Below are positions 22,901 to 33,416 of a stretch of 64,000 bases of DNA, piece after piece (the stretch's first letter is position 1; the number at the start of each line of letters is the position of its first letter). Made by a program: the position numbers and the translations under genes. Below the pieces are notes generated by a model. That model had not been told where the DNA came from, did no database searches, and saw nothing but the letters and a program-made list of their open reading frames with translations. The stretch is from Arachis hypogaea (lineage: Eukaryota; Streptophyta; Magnoliopsida; Fabales; Fabaceae). The DNA is taken from contig NC_092051.1 of the NCBI RefSeq assembly GCF_003086295.3, forward strand, positions 79,616,445 through 79,680,444, written 5' to 3'.

Positions 22901-24003
22901 AAATCTGGTTACTCTTTGAAGTGTTCTTAAAGCACTTTTTCCTCCTAAAACACATCAAGAACAACTTTAAAACTCTAAATCATCAACTAAACGAACTTCA
23001 GCATCATCTTAGGAAGGTTATCCTCACCTTAAACGTGCAGGAAATCAAAGATCTTTGGCCTACAAGTCAAGTTAAGCAAGAGATCTAAGGAAGGACATCA
23101 AGAAAATACTTGTTTAAGCATGTTTCCTTGAAAACCGAATTGAAGAGGGAAGGAGACAGCCATCTCACCTTATTTCTAGCCTTGATAAGTTACATGGTTA
23201 TGTAGAGGAAGAAGAGAGGATCATTTCGGTGAAATCGGAGTTTTGATTTGAGTTTTAGTTCAGAAGAAATCAAGCTTTGAAGATTAAGTGTTCATGAAAG
23301 TTTCTCTCTTTTCTCTCTTGTTATTTTCGTCCAAAATGAAGAAATGAGACAGCCTTGGAGTGTCTTGGGGGTGTAGGGTGAGTTGTGATTGGTTGGCTTG
23401 GAGGTGGATTAAAATAATATTAAAATATCTCAGGTGTATAACTACTAAAACTAGGTGTATTGGAACACTCGTAAAAACATCTCTAAAAATTATTTTCTGA
23501 GCTACTAGCATAAATGACACTAGTAACATATTTATTGTGAGAATAAAACATGTATAATGAGGCCTTAGCATTGCTGAAGTCATCAGAGAGTGCTGGTGTT
23601 AAGCTGCACCAATAAACTTTGAACCCAGTTAAACCGATTTTCTGTTTTTAACTAAAACTGACCAGGTAACCTTATAATATTATTCAAGAAGCTTCTAATA
23701 CTCATATAATGATGATATTATACTATTATCTCTCTTTTCTCTTGAATCGAGTCCGGTTCGTCAAATTGAGACTATTTACGAAAAACTGAATCAAAACTCC
23801 TAACCGAAACGGTTCAAAAACTAGGTTCTTCATGACTGTGTTATCGAGCTTGCCTCATAAAAGGTTCTAATTTAAGGATGACATAATGACAATGAGGATT
23901 GAGATGCTTGATGATATAGCAGAGGTTCTACCCTTAATGATCTTCCGGAGAAATCCATACTTTCAGAAAATATCTCACGTACTTGAAAATTAGGGTTGTT
24001 ACA
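19975..24003. repeat. 4029-bp solo LTR
   Basis: The ends are TGTAACGACCC and GGTTGTTACA (near-perfect inverted TGTAAC/GTTACA), with a 5-bp TSD accaa on both sides and no internal domain. It interrupts the Tat integrase cleanly. Ends of this form and an LTR of this size fit the Tekay/Del chromovirus type, but I cannot name a family. It contains an AT-rich tract at 22255-22350, a (TA)n microsatellite at about 21610-21631 and a minus-strand ORF at 20474-21073. Otherwise nothing coding is seen. Confidence 0.9.
20474..21073 (-). CDS. ORF of 199 aa inside the 4-kb solo LTR, unknown function
   Basis: An open frame from ATG at 21073 encodes a Pro/Asp-rich protein with VIFYEVDDLHIYEDPVYYRY, FDPDDPYDFPLSWLHPDAPG and an acidic tail (ADDEEEEDPEIEIEQDEE). 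I recognise no domain. The ATG is preceded on the minus strand by a textbook 3' splice site: a long pyrimidine tract ending CTTCAG directly at the ATG, with a branch-point-like TACTAAG about 45 bases upstream. It may therefore be a 3' exon. An upstream frame starting near 21500 (MSGYYYPLEMENRIWEIG) could belong to a first exon. It could also be a chance frame. Confidence 0.4.
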   Translation of the reverse strand: METGVIFYEVDDLHIYEDPVYYRYYILSAELHMKHYVLQNRPFQHPLYSPLFDPDDPYDFPLSWLHPDAPGHPFSDGPGHPIPAQPLNEAALEPIIPDEPELAGDYVPVIPPKLYFSPEPILDFPQPAKPTLPDDGVAPIYVNGHVLTNGFVHSDSSASGDSEGIPVAADDEEEEDPEIEIEQDEEMGKSHDDLPIDYM

Positions 24004-24198
24004 ACCAACGACCTCATTCTAATCCAAAATGATATCGGAGCAGGTCGGTCAGGAGAAATGAAGCTAGCAGCTAACTGGAAAGGACCATACCGAGTAGCAG
24101 AAGTACTGGACAAAGGTTACTACAACGTGTCTGACCTCGAAGGACGAGAGCTACCAAGGTCATGGCATGCCTGTAACCTAAGAAGGTACTATAGCTAG
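24004..24198 (+). pseudogene. Integrase C terminus of plus-strand Tat element
   Basis: After the repeated ACCAA the gene resumes with TNDLILIQNDIGAGRSGEMK, LAANWKGPYRVAEVL and the terminal SWHACNLRRYYS before a stop at about 24196. This is the chromodomain-less C-terminal domain typical of Tat integrases. Confidence 0.88.
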
Positions 24199-25307
24199 AG
24201 AAAAGTGAAGTTCTTAGGTCAAGGGGCACTCATTTTCCTGAAAAGGTTTTTTAATGAGGTGCCAAGCCGAGATCTAAGAAATTGCCTGACCTCTAAGAGT
24301 AAGCACTTACATATACATACTTATATTTATGTTTTTATTTTATTATTATTTCAATAAAAGTCATCAAATTCCCTAAAAAGTTTCCTACCAAGATGCATTA
24401 ATCTAAGCTCATAAAACGCAAAAATTCATCCCCCGATTACAAAGAGGTCGGCAAGGTGAAAACCAGATTCATCGACCGATTACAAAGAAGTCGGCAAGGT
24501 GAAAGCGATAGAAGCACATTAATACAAGAAGTTATAAAAAGTAACGCATAAAAAGCGACCTGATGAGGTCTGACTAGAAATGGATTACCAAAAATAACTT
24601 AATAAGCAAAAGCAAAAGACGCTACTTAAAAAGCAAAAGCACGAAGTCAAAACCCCGCCAAAAAGTCTTCCAAACAAAACTATACAGAAAAGGTTCCTCC
24701 CTGGAACACTACCTAAAAAGCTGTTGGAATATGACTAAAAAGCCCGGGTAACAAAGTCGCGCAGGCCAACCTTAAGAGAGAACAAAGCCAAAGGGTTGAG
24801 AGACAACTCAAGGCTCAAGATTTCTTAGCTAAAAAAGGGGTGCAAACTCCACTCAAAGAAGGCACAATCTCAAAATAGGGCTCCCAAAATCGTTCGAACA
24901 AACTAAAAAGGTTCTATAGAACACTAAAATGTTGTCGAACAAAGCTACTTAAAAGTCGTACGCCAAGCCGCAAAGATTGCCTGACGTGATAAAGGTTTGG
25001 CAAGTTCTAATACAAGGCCAGGCGCAATCCCAAACAAAGAAGATCAGACTCGAAAAATACCTAGCCTCTACAAAACTCCCAAAAGGTTACAAAAAGTAAA
25101 CCTCAAAACATTCATCAAAACGCATACATCAAAGTGAAACATTAAAGTCTCAAAAGACCACCTTAAAGGCAGCCCCAGAGATTAAGGTGTTTTTCAAAAC
25201 AAGAGTTGCTAAGAAGCAACTAAGCATCACAGAAGTCAACAACAAAGAGATTTACGAACAAAAAGTCCAAAAGTCCACAAACCGGACTATAATACAAACA
25301 CAGAAAG
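24199..25307 (+). other. 3' non-coding region of plus-strand Tat element
   Basis: No supported gene. It contains a direct repeat around GATTACAAAGAAGTCGGCAA (24436 and 24479), and the purine-rich composition expected downstream of a Tat integrase. Its 3' LTR is absent. Confidence 0.6.
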
Positions 25308-25771
25308 TTATAAAGAATCTAAATTCTCCCCAGTAGTAGCATTCTTGGCTGGAGGAGGAGGAATGGTCACGAGCGGGACAACATCAACAGTTCCATCCGG
25401 CCTGTTCAAAATCTGCACATCGGGCTCGGACTTTGGCTGGTCGACCTCTGAAGGAACGGAAGAGGCTGAAGTTGCCGAGGCTTTCCCTGGTGGTATAAGA
25501 GGAGGACCCTCATCCTCATCATCAGGAGCAGGCACGATCTTGTCATCCACCACTACATTATCCATACTGAACAAAGAGAGATCGGCCTCGGGAGCAATAA
25601 CTTGGACTTGAGCCTTCAGGATCTCAAACATATCAGTCATACTACTTACCATATGTCCCTGAAGCTCGGCATAATCATTCTGGGCCGATTGGAGCCTCTC
25701 TCTAGCTTCCAGCAGCTCGCCGTAGGTCCGGGTATAGCTCTGCTTGTACCTTTTTGCCGTCTCCCTTTCTC
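25308..25771 (-). CDS. Antisense ORF of the plus-strand Tat element (coiled-coil protein)
   Basis: On the strand opposite the Tat integrase lies an open frame with a predicted coiled coil (RTYGELLEARERLQSAQNDY), MTDMFEILKAQ, an acidic stretch (PAPDDEDEGPP) and a Pro/Ser-rich tail ending at 25308. Antisense ORFs between pol and the 3' LTR have been reported in Tat-lineage elements, which fits position and strand. The start is not visible: at about 25771 the frame runs directly into the RNase H of the inverted neighbour. The function is unknown. Confidence 0.6.
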
Positions 25772-28218
25772 TGAAGTGTCTCAATTGTTCTAAGGTTTTT
25801 TCTAGATACCTTTTCATAATGGGGTCTTCAGCTTGGTAGTTCCCATTAATTTGTGAGGTGACCACTTGTGAGTCACTAAAGACTATTACTTTTTCCGCTC
25901 TGACTTCTTTAGCCAGCTTCAAGCTAGATAGTAGTGCTTCATATTCTGCTTGGTTGTTAGAGGAAAATTTTAGGGATAGTTCTATCCAAGTTCCTTGGTC
26001 ATTTTCTAGTATGACGTCTGCGCCGCTTCTGGATTTGTTTGACGAGCCGTCAACGTACAGGCTCCACATGACGGGCGCCTCTGGGCTATCGGTGTATTCA
26101 GCGACGAAGTCGGCCAAATACTTGGATTTAATGGCTGTCTGAGTTTTATACCAGAGATCAAACTCGGACAGCTCTACTGCCCATTGTAGGAGTCTCCCCG
26201 CTAGGTTCGTCTTCTGTAAAATGTGTTTCATTAGCTTATTAATATGGACCTTAATGGTGTGGGACTGGAAGTATGGGCAGAGCCTTCGGGATGTGAGGAT
26301 GAGCGCGTAAGCAAATTTTTCTATCTTCTGATAGTTTAGCTTGGCCCCTTGCAAAGATTTGCTGACGAAGTAGTTGGGTTATTGCCCTTTATCGTCTTCT
26401 CGGACTAAGGCCGAGGCTATTGCTCGATTTCCCACTGACAGGTATAGCATGAGTTCTTCCCCTTGGATAGGTCAGGTAAGGATGGGTAGTTGCCCCAAGA
26501 ATGCCTTGAAGCCTTGGTAGGCCTTTTCGGATTCTAGGGTCCACTCGAACTGTTTTCCTTTTCTCAAGATTAAATATAAGGGGAGTGACTTTAGGGCCGA
26601 TCCAGCTAAGAACTTGGATAGGGCTATTAACCTTCCGTATAGATGCTAGACCTCTTTGATGTAGGTCGGGCTTTTCATGTTGAGTATAGCCCGTCACTTG
26701 TCCGGGTTTGCTTCTACTGGGAATGTACATTTTGTGGGATTTAGTCTCATCTTATGCTTCTTTATGGTGGAAAATACCTCAGAGAGGTCAGATACTAGCA
26801 TCTCATCTTCTTGAGTTTTAACGAGCATGTCGTCCACATAAACTTCCATTAATTTTCCTTTGTGGATGGAAAATACTTTATTCATCAATCATTGATATGT
26901 AGCACCCGCGTTCTTTAATCCGAAAGGCATTACCACGTAGCAGTAGTTTGCCCTCAGGGTTATGAACAGGGTCTTTTCTTAATCGGGATGTACATTAGGA
27001 TTTGGTTGTATCCTTAGTAGGCATCCATGAAGGAGAGATATTTATAGCCTGATGCTGCATCGTCTAAAGCATCGATGCTTGGTAGTGGGTAGGGATCTTT
27101 GAGGCAGGCTTTGTTAAGATCAGTGTAGTCCACACACATCCTCTATTTCCCATTTGGTTTTTTCACCAATACGACGTTGGCTAGCTAGAGTGTATATTTT
27201 ACCTCCCTTATGAATCCTGCCTCCAGCAAGGCCTGCACTTGTTCCTCCACGACCTGTGTCCGCTCAGGTCCGAGCTTTCTGCGCTTCTGCTAAACAGGTC
27301 GGGAGCCAGGGTATACAGCAAGCTAGTGGCATATCAGGTCGGGGTCTATGCCGGGGATGTCAGAGGCTTTCCCGGAAAAGAGGTCGAAGTTTTTCCTTAG
27401 TAAGTCGACGAGTTGATTTTTTTTACTCTCTAAGTTCGCTCCTATGCTCGTTGTCTTGTCGGGAGCGTTTCCGATTTGGACCTCCTCGGTTTTGCCTTTA
27501 GATCCGGGGGGGAGGGGCAGCTCATCGTGGACTCGCGTTCCTCCTAACTCGATGGTGTTGACTTCCTTTCCTCCTGAATTATTTTTCAGTCTAAGGCTCT
27601 TATTATAGCATTGTCTTGCGAGCTTTTAGTCCCTCTTTACAGTGGCGATTCCCTGATTTGTAGGGAACTTCATGCAGAGCTGAGGAGTAGAGATGACGGC
27701 AGCCAGCTTGTTCAGGGTTGTTCATCCTATTAGGGCGTTATAGGCTGAATTCACGTCGACTACGATGTAATCGATGCTTAAGGTCCTTGACCGTGTACAC
27801 TTTCCAAAGGTAGTGTATAACGAGATGTATCCTAAGGGTCAGATTGGGGTATCCCCAAGTCCGAATAAGCTGTTAGGATATGCGTTTAAGTCGTTTACTT
27901 CTAGTCCGGCCTTGTCAAAGGCAGACTTGAATAGGATGTCGGCTGACGTTCCATAATCTATCAAGGTGCAATGGAGGTTTGCATTGGCCATGATTATGGT
28001 TATCACCATAGGGTTGTTATGTTCGGGCAACAGGCCCTGCGCGTCCTCCTTCGTAAAAGAGGTGGTGGGCAGGTCGGTTGACCGGCTACTTTCTCCGACC
28101 TGATATACCTCCTTGAGATGTCTCTTTCGTGAGAACTTTGTCACTCTTCCCCTTGCAAATCCTCTATTGATCATATGGATGTGACATTCTAGGGTGTGAG
28201 GAGGGCATTGTGGTCGTC
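25772..28218 (-). pseudogene. Tat-lineage pol of minus-strand element (PR, RT, RNH, partial aRNH), copy B
   Basis: In sense order: protease (about 27839-28218, IDYGTSADILF), RT (about 26690-27240, VMPFGLKNAGATYQ and YVDDML), RNase H (YQKIEKFAYALILTSRRLCP, LLQWAVELSEFDLWY), then aRNH (LYVDGSSNKSRSGA, FSSNNQAEYEALLSSLKLAK, VFSDSQVVTSQING). The aRNH stops at the inversion junction (about 25771), so integrase is missing. Frameshifts and stops abound in RT. The 5' half (gag) is displaced to 56835-58087 by element 1. The RNH/aRNH part (25772-26354) is still open. Confidence 0.88.
28214..28218. other. Target-site duplication of element 1, left (copy B)
   Basis: TCGTC precedes TGGTGCACG; it matches TCGTC at 56830-56834. 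Confidence 0.88.
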
Positions 28219-29526
28219 TGGTGCACGAAATTGTGATCATCAACAATGGCACCAAAGACTTGGAGCTCTCAAACGTGAATCACACTTTGTCACAATTCCG
28301 CACAACTAACCAGCAAATGCACTGGGTCGTCCAAGTAATACCTTACGTGAGTAAGGGTCGATCCCATGGAGACTGTCAGCTTGAAGCAAGCTATGGTCAT
28401 CCTGTAAATCTCAGTCAGGCGAATTCAAATGGTTATGGAGGATTGATAATTAAAGATGAATAAAACATAAAATAAAGATAGAGATACTTATGTAATTCAT
28501 TGGTAGGAATTTCAGATAAGCGTATGAAGATGCTTTGTTCCTCCTAAACCTTTGCATTCCTATTGCCTTCTTCCAATCATTCATACTCCTTTCCATGGCA
28601 AGCTTTATGTTGGGCATCACCGTTGTCAATGGCTACTTCCCGTCCTCTCGGTGAAAATGTTCTATGCACGCTGTCACCGCACGGCTAATCATCTGTCGGT
28701 TCTCGATCATGTTGGAATAGGATCCATTGATCCTTTTGCGTCTGTCACACGCCCAACACTCGCGAGTTTGAAGCTCGTCACAGTCATCCCTTCCCAGATC
28801 CAACTCAGAATACCACAGACAAGGTTTAGACGTTCCGGATCTCAGGAATGGCCGCCAATAATTCTAGCCTATACCACGAAGGTTCTAATCTTAGATTAGA
28901 AACCCAAGAGATACATATTCAAGCTTGTTTGCTTGTAGAACGGAAGTGGTTGTCAGGCACGCGTTCATAGGTGCGAATGGTGATGAGTGTCACATAATCA
29001 TCACATTCATCATGTTCTTGTGTGCGAATGAATATCTTAGAGAAGAAGTAGGCGTGAATTGAATAGAAAAACCGTAGTACTTTGCATTAATTTATGAAGA
29101 ACAGCAGAGCTCCACACCTTAATCTATGGTGTGTGGAAACTCCACCGTTGAAAATACAAAAGTGATAATGGTGGTTATTGGATTCGGCCCCAGAGAGGGA
29201 ATCCGAAGAACCAAGATTAAAAATACAATAGTAAAAGGTCCTATTTATAGAGAACTAGTAGCCTAGGGTTTACAGAAATAAGTAATTAACGCAGAAATCT
29301 TCTTCCGGGCCCACTTGGTGTGTGCTTGGGCTGAGCATTGAAGCTTTCACATGTAGAGACTTTTTTTGGAGTTAAACGCCGGCTTTTGTGCCAGTTTGGG
29401 CGTTTAACTCCAGCTTTTGTGCCAGTTCTAGCGTTTTGACGCCAGAATTTTTAAGTTGACTTGGAACGCCAATTTGGGCCATCAAATCTTGGGAAAAGTA
29501 TGGATTATTATGTATTGCTAGAAAGC
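28219..29526 (-). repeat. Element 1 3' LTR, first part (copy B)
   Basis: Homologous to 1843-3150 and to the 5' LTR 52849-53988. Split at 29526 by element 2; it resumes at 39265. Confidence 0.9.
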
Positions 29527-31197
29527 TGGTACGCGGAATCGTGATTACACTTTAATTATGTAAAATTCATTGCTCTTTCTTTCCCTGGACATGGCGCCAA
29601 AAACATGATGCCAAGACCATGGTTCACAACTCCGTGTAACTAACCTGCAAGTGCACTGGGTCGTCCAAGTAATACCTTACGTGAGTAAGGGTCGAATCCC
29701 ATGGAGATTGTTGGTATGAAGCAAGCTATGGTCACCTTGCAAATCTCAGTTAGGCATTTACATAATTGATAATGGTGTTTTCGAATATGAATTAATAGAA
29801 TAGGGATAGAAATACTTATGTAATTCATTGGTGAGAATTTCAGACAAGCGAATGGAGATGCTTTCGTTCCTCTGAACCTCTGCTTTCCTGCTATCTTCAT
29901 CCAATCAGTCTTACTCCATTCCATGGCTGGCTTTATGCAAGGGCATCACCGTTGTCAGTGGCTACATCCCCTCCTCTCAGTGAAAAATATGCTCACATGC
30001 TCTGTCACAGCACGGCTAATCATCTGTCGGTTCTCGATCATGCTGGAATAGGATTCACCCTCCTTTTGCGTTTGTCACTAACGCCCAGCACTCGCGAGTT
30101 TGAAGCTCGTCACAGTCATTCAATCATTGAATCCTACTCGGAATACCACAGACAAGGTTTAGACTTTCCGGATTCTCTTGAATGCCGCCATCATTCTAGC
30201 TTACACCACGAAGATTCCGATTAAGAGATCTAAGAGATACTCATTCAATTCGAATGTAGAACGAAAGTGGTTGTCAGGCACGCATTCATAGGGAATGATG
30301 ATGATTGTCACGTTCATCACATTCAGGTTGAAGTGCGAATGAATATCTTAGAAGCAAAATAAGAAGAATTGAATAGGAAACAGTAGTACTTTGCATTAAT
30401 CTTTGAGGAACAGCAGAGTTGCACACCTTAATCTATGGAGTGTAGAAACTCTACCGTTAAAAATACATAAGTGATATGTCCAGGCATGGCCGAATGGCCA
30501 GTCCCTCTGATCTAAGAACCAGGCGTCCAAAGATGATCAAAAGATTCAAAGATGGTTCCCAAGATGACTAATACAATAGTAAAAGGTCCTATTTATAATA
30601 AACTAGCTACTAGGGTTTACATGAGTAAGTAATTGATGCATAAATCCACTTCCGGGGCCCACTTGGTGTGTGTTTGGGCTGAGATTGAGTGTTGCACGAG
30701 TAGAGGTCTTTCTTGGAGTTGAACGCCAGCTTTTGTGCCAGTTTGGGCGTTCAACTCTGGTTTTGGCTCCTTTTCTGGCGCTGGACGCCAGATTTGGGCA
30801 GAAAGCTGGCGTTGAACGCCAGCTTACGTCATCTATTCTTGGCCAAAGTATGGGCTATTATATATTGCTGGAAAGCCCGAGATGTCTACTTTCCAACGCA
30901 ATTGGAAGCGCACCATTTCGAGTTCTGTAGATCCAGAAAATCCACTTTGAGTGCAGTGAGGTCAGAATCCAACAGCATCAGCAGTCCTTCTTCAACCTCT
31001 GAATCTGATTTTTGCTCAAGTCCCTCAATTTCAGCCAGAAAATACCTGAAATCACAGAAAAACACACAAACTCATATTAAAGTCCAGAAATGTGAATTTA
31101 ACATAAAAACTAATGAAAACATCCCTAAAAGTAACTAGATCCTACTAAAAACATACTAAAAACAATGTTAAAAAGCGTATAAATTATCCGCTCATCA
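29527..31197 (-). repeat. Element 2 3' LTR (copy B)
   Basis: 1671 bp, TGGTACGCGG...CCGCTCATCA on the plus strand. The palindrome cluster is at about 30712-30826, upstream in sense of a TATA box near 30588-30598. Confidence 0.93.
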
Positions 31198-32343
31198 CAA
31201 CACCAAACTTAAATTGTTGCTTGTCCCCAAGCAACTGAAAATCAAATAGGATAAAAAGAAGAGAATATACTACAAATTCCAAACTATCAATGAAACAGAG
31301 CTTCAATCATATGAGCGGGACTTATAGCTTTTTGCCTCTTGAATAGTTTTGGCATCTCATTTTATCCATTGAGGTTCAGAATAATTGGCATCTATAGGAA
31401 CTTCAGATTTTGAATAGTGTTATTGCCTCTCCTAGTTCAGTATGATGATTCTTGAACACAGCTTCTTTATGAGTCTTGGCCGTGGCCCTAAGCACTTTGT
31501 TTTCCAGTATTACCACCGGATACATAAATGCCATAGACACATAATTGGGTGAACCTTTTCAGATTGTGACTCAGCTTTGCTAAAGTCCCCAATTAGAGGT
31601 GTATAGGGTTCTTATGCACACTCTTTTTTTTACTTTGGACCTTGACTTTAACCGCTCAGTCTCAAGTTTTCACTTGACACCTACACGCCACAAGCACATG
31701 GTTAGGGACAGCTTGGTTTAGCCGCTTAGACCAGGATTTTATTCCTTTAGGCCCTCCTATCCACTGATGCTCAAAGCCTTGGGATCCTTTTTATTTGCCC
31801 TTCCCTTTTGGTTTTAAGGGTTATTGGCTTTTTGCTCTTGCCTCTTGGTTTTAAGAGCTTTTGGCTTTTTCTGCTTGCTTTTTCTTTCTATTCTCTCTTT
31901 TCTTTTTTTCTTTTTTTTTTCTGCAAGCTTTGTTCTTTGCTGCTTTTTCTTGCTTCAAGAATCATTTTTATGGTTTTTTAGATTATCAAATAACATGTCT
32001 CCTTGTCATCATTCTTTCAAGAGCCAACATATTTAACATTCTTAAACAACAACTTCAAAAGACATATGCACTGTTCAAGCATACATTCAGAAAACAAGAA
32101 GCATTGTCACCACATCAATATAATTAAGCTAAGTTCAAGGATAAATTTGAAACTCATGTACTTCTTGTTCTTTTGAATTAAAACATTTTTCATTTAAGAG
32201 AGGTGATGGATTCATAGGACATTCATAACTTTAAGACATAGTCACTAACTACTAATGATCATGTAATGAAGACACAAACATAGATAAGCACATAACATAG
32301 AAAACGAAAAACAGAAGAAATAAGAACATGGAATGAATCCACC

Positions 32344-32656
32344 TTAGTGATGGTGGCGTTTCCTTCTTGAGGAACCAATGATGTCCTTGAGCACTTCTAT
32401 GTCTCTTCCTTGTCTTTGTTGCTCCTCCCTCATTGCTTTTTGATCTTCTCTAATTTCATGAAGGATGATGGAGTGCTCTTGATGTTCCACCCTTAGTTGC
32501 TTCCAATAATTGTGTGGAAGAAAATGTCTCCGCTGAGGTATATCAGGGATCTCTTGATTTGCAGTCAAATATTCTACCATTGAGCTATAGACCCTTGATG
32601 GAAGCTTTTGTCTTCCCTTTCCTCTTTTTAGAGGTTTCTCTGGCCTTAGGTGCCAT
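32344..32656 (-). pseudogene. Env-like ORF remnant of element 2 (copy B)
   Basis: Same structure as 5969-6281: a short basic N terminus from ATG at 32656, a tRNA-Cys-like insert, and a C-terminal remainder (HQEHSIILHEIREDQ, then QQRQGRDIEVLKD). The central part found in element 1 is deleted. The frame is stopped inside the tRNA-derived stretch. Confidence 0.75.
32546..32594 (-). pseudogene. tRNA-Cys(GCA) 5' fragment captured in element 2 (copy B)
   Basis: Identical to 6171-6219 of copy A: an A box (TAGCTCAATGG) and an intact anticodon arm with GCA, ending before the T arm. Its presence in both copies shows capture preceded the tandem duplication. Confidence 0.8.
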
Positions 32657-33034
32657 CAATGGTTATGGAAAAAACAAAAAAAGCTATGCTTTTACCACAC
32701 CAAACTTAGAATGTTGCTCGCCCTCGAGCAAAAGAAGAAAGAATAGAAGAAGAAAAAGAAGATATGGAGGAGATGGATGTGTGTGTGTATTCGGCCATAT
32801 GGGTGGGATTGGGTGGGAGAGAGATGTTGAATTTTGAAGGTAGTGGGTGTATGGATGTGAGTGGTAAATGGAAAACAGAAGGGATGATCATGAATGGAAA
32901 GAGAGATGATGAGGTAGGTGGGGATCCTGTGGGGTCCACAGATCCTGAGATGATCCTGTGGGGTCCACAGATCCTAAGGTGTCAAGACATTTACATCCCT
33001 GCACCAATTTAGGCATGTAAAATGCCCTTGCACA

Positions 33035-33211
33035 CAACTCTGGGCGTTCAGCACCAGGTTGGTGCCCATTTTGGGCGTTCAACGCCCATTTACTGCCTTT
33101 TCTGGCATTGAACGCCAGAACCATGCTTGTTCTGGGCGTTCAGTGCCAGGATGCTGCCCATTTTGGGTGTTCAGCGCCAGAACCATGCTCTCTTCTGGCG
33201 TTGAACGCCAG
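33035..33211 (-). promoter_or_regulatory. GGCGTT/AACGCC palindrome cluster upstream of env-like ORF (B)
   Basis: Counterpart of 6660-6836, with a few point differences (for example GGGTGTTCAGCGCC). No TATA box lies between it and the env-like ATG in this element. Confidence 0.65.
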
Positions 33212-33416
33212 GCAGATGCTCCTCCAGGGTGTGATTTTTCTTCTGCTGTTTTTGATTCCGTCTTCAATTTTTCTCTTTATTTTGTGACTCCACATGATCA
33301 TGAACCTATAAAGACATATAACTAAGAAAAATATAGTTAGATAAATAAAAATTGGGTTGCCTCCCAACAAGCGCTTCTTTAATGTCAATAGCTTGACAGT
33401 GGGCTCTCATGGAGCC

